Positions 63,304 to 64,000 of a stretch of DNA of 64,000 bases are shown one piece after another. The DNA is taken from contig NZ_JANBBE010000001.1 in the NCBI RefSeq assembly GCF_024648825.1, positions 434,001 through 498,000 of the forward strand. Reading direction: 5' to 3'. Positions within the stretch are counted from its first letter, which is position 1; the number at the start of each line of letters is the position of its first letter. The position numbers and the translations under genes are program-made. The DNA comes from Lentzea californiensis (GTDB taxonomy: Bacteria > Actinomycetota > Actinomycetes > Mycobacteriales > Pseudonocardiaceae). The notes beneath the pieces were generated by a model that had not been told where the DNA came from, ran no database searches, and was given only the letters and a program-made list of their open reading frames with translations.

Positions 63304-64000
63304 ATGGCAGGCAAGCGTGACGTGCAGAGCGACCGGCTGGCCGTACTGGCCGGCGAGGCATCGGCAGACGCGGCGATCCAGGCTGCCGCGATGGCGCCAG
63401 AGCTGGAACAGTCGCTGAACGTCCCGCCGGACCTGACCGCGGCTGCCTTCTTCGACGTGGACAACACGATGATGATGGGCGCGTCGATCTTCCACTTCGC
63501 CCGCGGCCTGGCCGCGCGCAAGTACTTCTCGTCGTCCGACCTGGCGGGCTTCGTCTGGCAGCAGCTGAAGTTCCGGGTGGGCGGCCGGGAGGACCCGGAG
63601 TCCGTCAAGGCCTCCCGCGAGCAGGCCCTCTCCTTCGTCTCGGGCCGCAGCGTCGCCGAACTGGTCTCGCTCGGCGAGGAGATCTACGACGAGCTGATGG
63701 CCGACCGCATCTGGAAGGGCACCCAGGCCCTCGCCCAGATGCACCTGGACGCTGGTCAGCGCGTCTGGCTGGTCACCGCCACGCCCGTCGAGCTCGCCCA
63801 GATCATCGCCCGCCGGCTCGGCCTGACCGGTGCCCTGGGCACCGTCTCGGAGTCCGAGAACGGCGTCTACACCGGCCGTCTGGTCGGCGACCTGCTGCAC
63901 GGCAAGGCCAAGGCCCAGGCCGTCCGCTCGCTGGCCGCCAAGGAGGGTCTCGACCTGCGCCGCTGCACCGCGTACTCGGACTCGTCCAACGACGTCCCGA
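63304..64000 (+). CDS. HAD-IB family phosphatase, SerB1-like (partial, runs off right edge)
   Basis: The first ~232 residues of a HAD hydrolase. Motif I is [15 protein letters not shown] (DxDxT), motif II is in [16 protein letters not shown], motif III lysine in HGKAKAQAV and motif IV begins at [10 protein letters not shown] at the window end. It resembles mycobacterial SerB1 (Rv0505c), a phosphoserine-phosphatase-like protein; true substrate uncertain. ATG at 63304. An N-terminal extension of ~45 residues precedes the HAD fold. Confidence 0.87.
   Translation, partial: MAGKRDVQSDRLAVLAGEASADAAIQAAAMAPELEQSLNVPPDLTAAAFFDVDNTMMMGASIFHFARGLAARKYFSSSDLAGFVWQQLKFRVGGREDPESVKASREQALSFVSGRSVAELVSLGEEIYDELMADRIWKGTQALAQMHLDAGQRVWLVTATPVELAQIIARRLGLTGALGTVSESENGVYTGRLVGDLLHGKAKAQAVRSLAAKEGLDLRRCTAYSDSSNDVP

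Overview
The window is very GC-rich, uses many GTG and some TTG starts, and packs genes into operons with ATGA, GTGA or TGATG overlaps. The gene set fits a filamentous actinomycete of the Pseudonocardiales (Lentzea, Saccharothrix or Actinosynnema-like; genus inferred, not proven). It has complex I with Rex control, a split menaquinone cluster, BldC and BldN developmental regulators, type VII secretion (ESX) substrates, and a Scr1/DUF397 pair. From memory, gene content and order resemble the region around Rv0505c-Rv0563 of Mycobacterium tuberculosis (serB1, hemACDB, hemL, ccdA/resB/ccsB, the men genes, mgtA, menG, menJ) and rex-hemACD/bldN-rsbN of Streptomyces.

Layout. 1-5.9 kb: nuoG (partial) to nuoA, leftward, behind a control region with two near-perfect Rex operators and an iron-box-like palindrome. 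6.2-11.6 kb: menJ and menG, separated by a DUF559-like gene that is flanked by 49-bp inverted repeats, then two GT4 glycosyltransferases. 11.8-17.4 kb: an inositol-phosphatase-family gene, small membrane proteins and the phenylacetyl-CoA epoxidase operon paaABCDE. 17.5-20.2 kb: menF, a GrpB-family gene and the Scr1/DUF397 pair. 20.3-25.0 kb: an SDR, three ESX-associated genes and a secreted M1 peptidase. 25.1-32.2 kb: menD, menB, menE, a secreted SH3-like protein, a lone TnpB and menA. 32.2-37.9 kb: a six-gene ESX toxin-like operon, the strongest candidate for an undescribed system. 37.9-41.8 kb: a Cds1-like PLP enzyme, DUF4229, an Lrp regulator, bldC, a one-helix peptide and an EspI-like ATPase. 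41.9-47.7 kb: cytochrome c biogenesis (ccsB, resB, ccdA, resA) with an M64 peptidase and a histidine phosphatase. 47.7-57.5 kb: hemL, six small membrane proteins, hemB, hemD, hemC, hemA and rex. 57.6-64 kb: a membrane-anchored sulfite-oxidase-like enzyme, glutaredoxin, an acyl-CoA synthetase, bldN with its likely anti-sigma factor, a ThiF relic and a partial SerB1-like phosphatase.

How it fits together. Most of the window builds the respiratory chain: NADH dehydrogenase, menaquinone, haem and cytochrome c maturation. The redox regulator Rex is encoded here, and its operators sit both before nuoA and before rex. Accessory material has been inserted between these core genes: the DUF559-like cassette, TnpB and the ESX loci. 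No gap between annotated genes exceeds about 300 bases. I found no tRNA, rRNA or CRISPR array.
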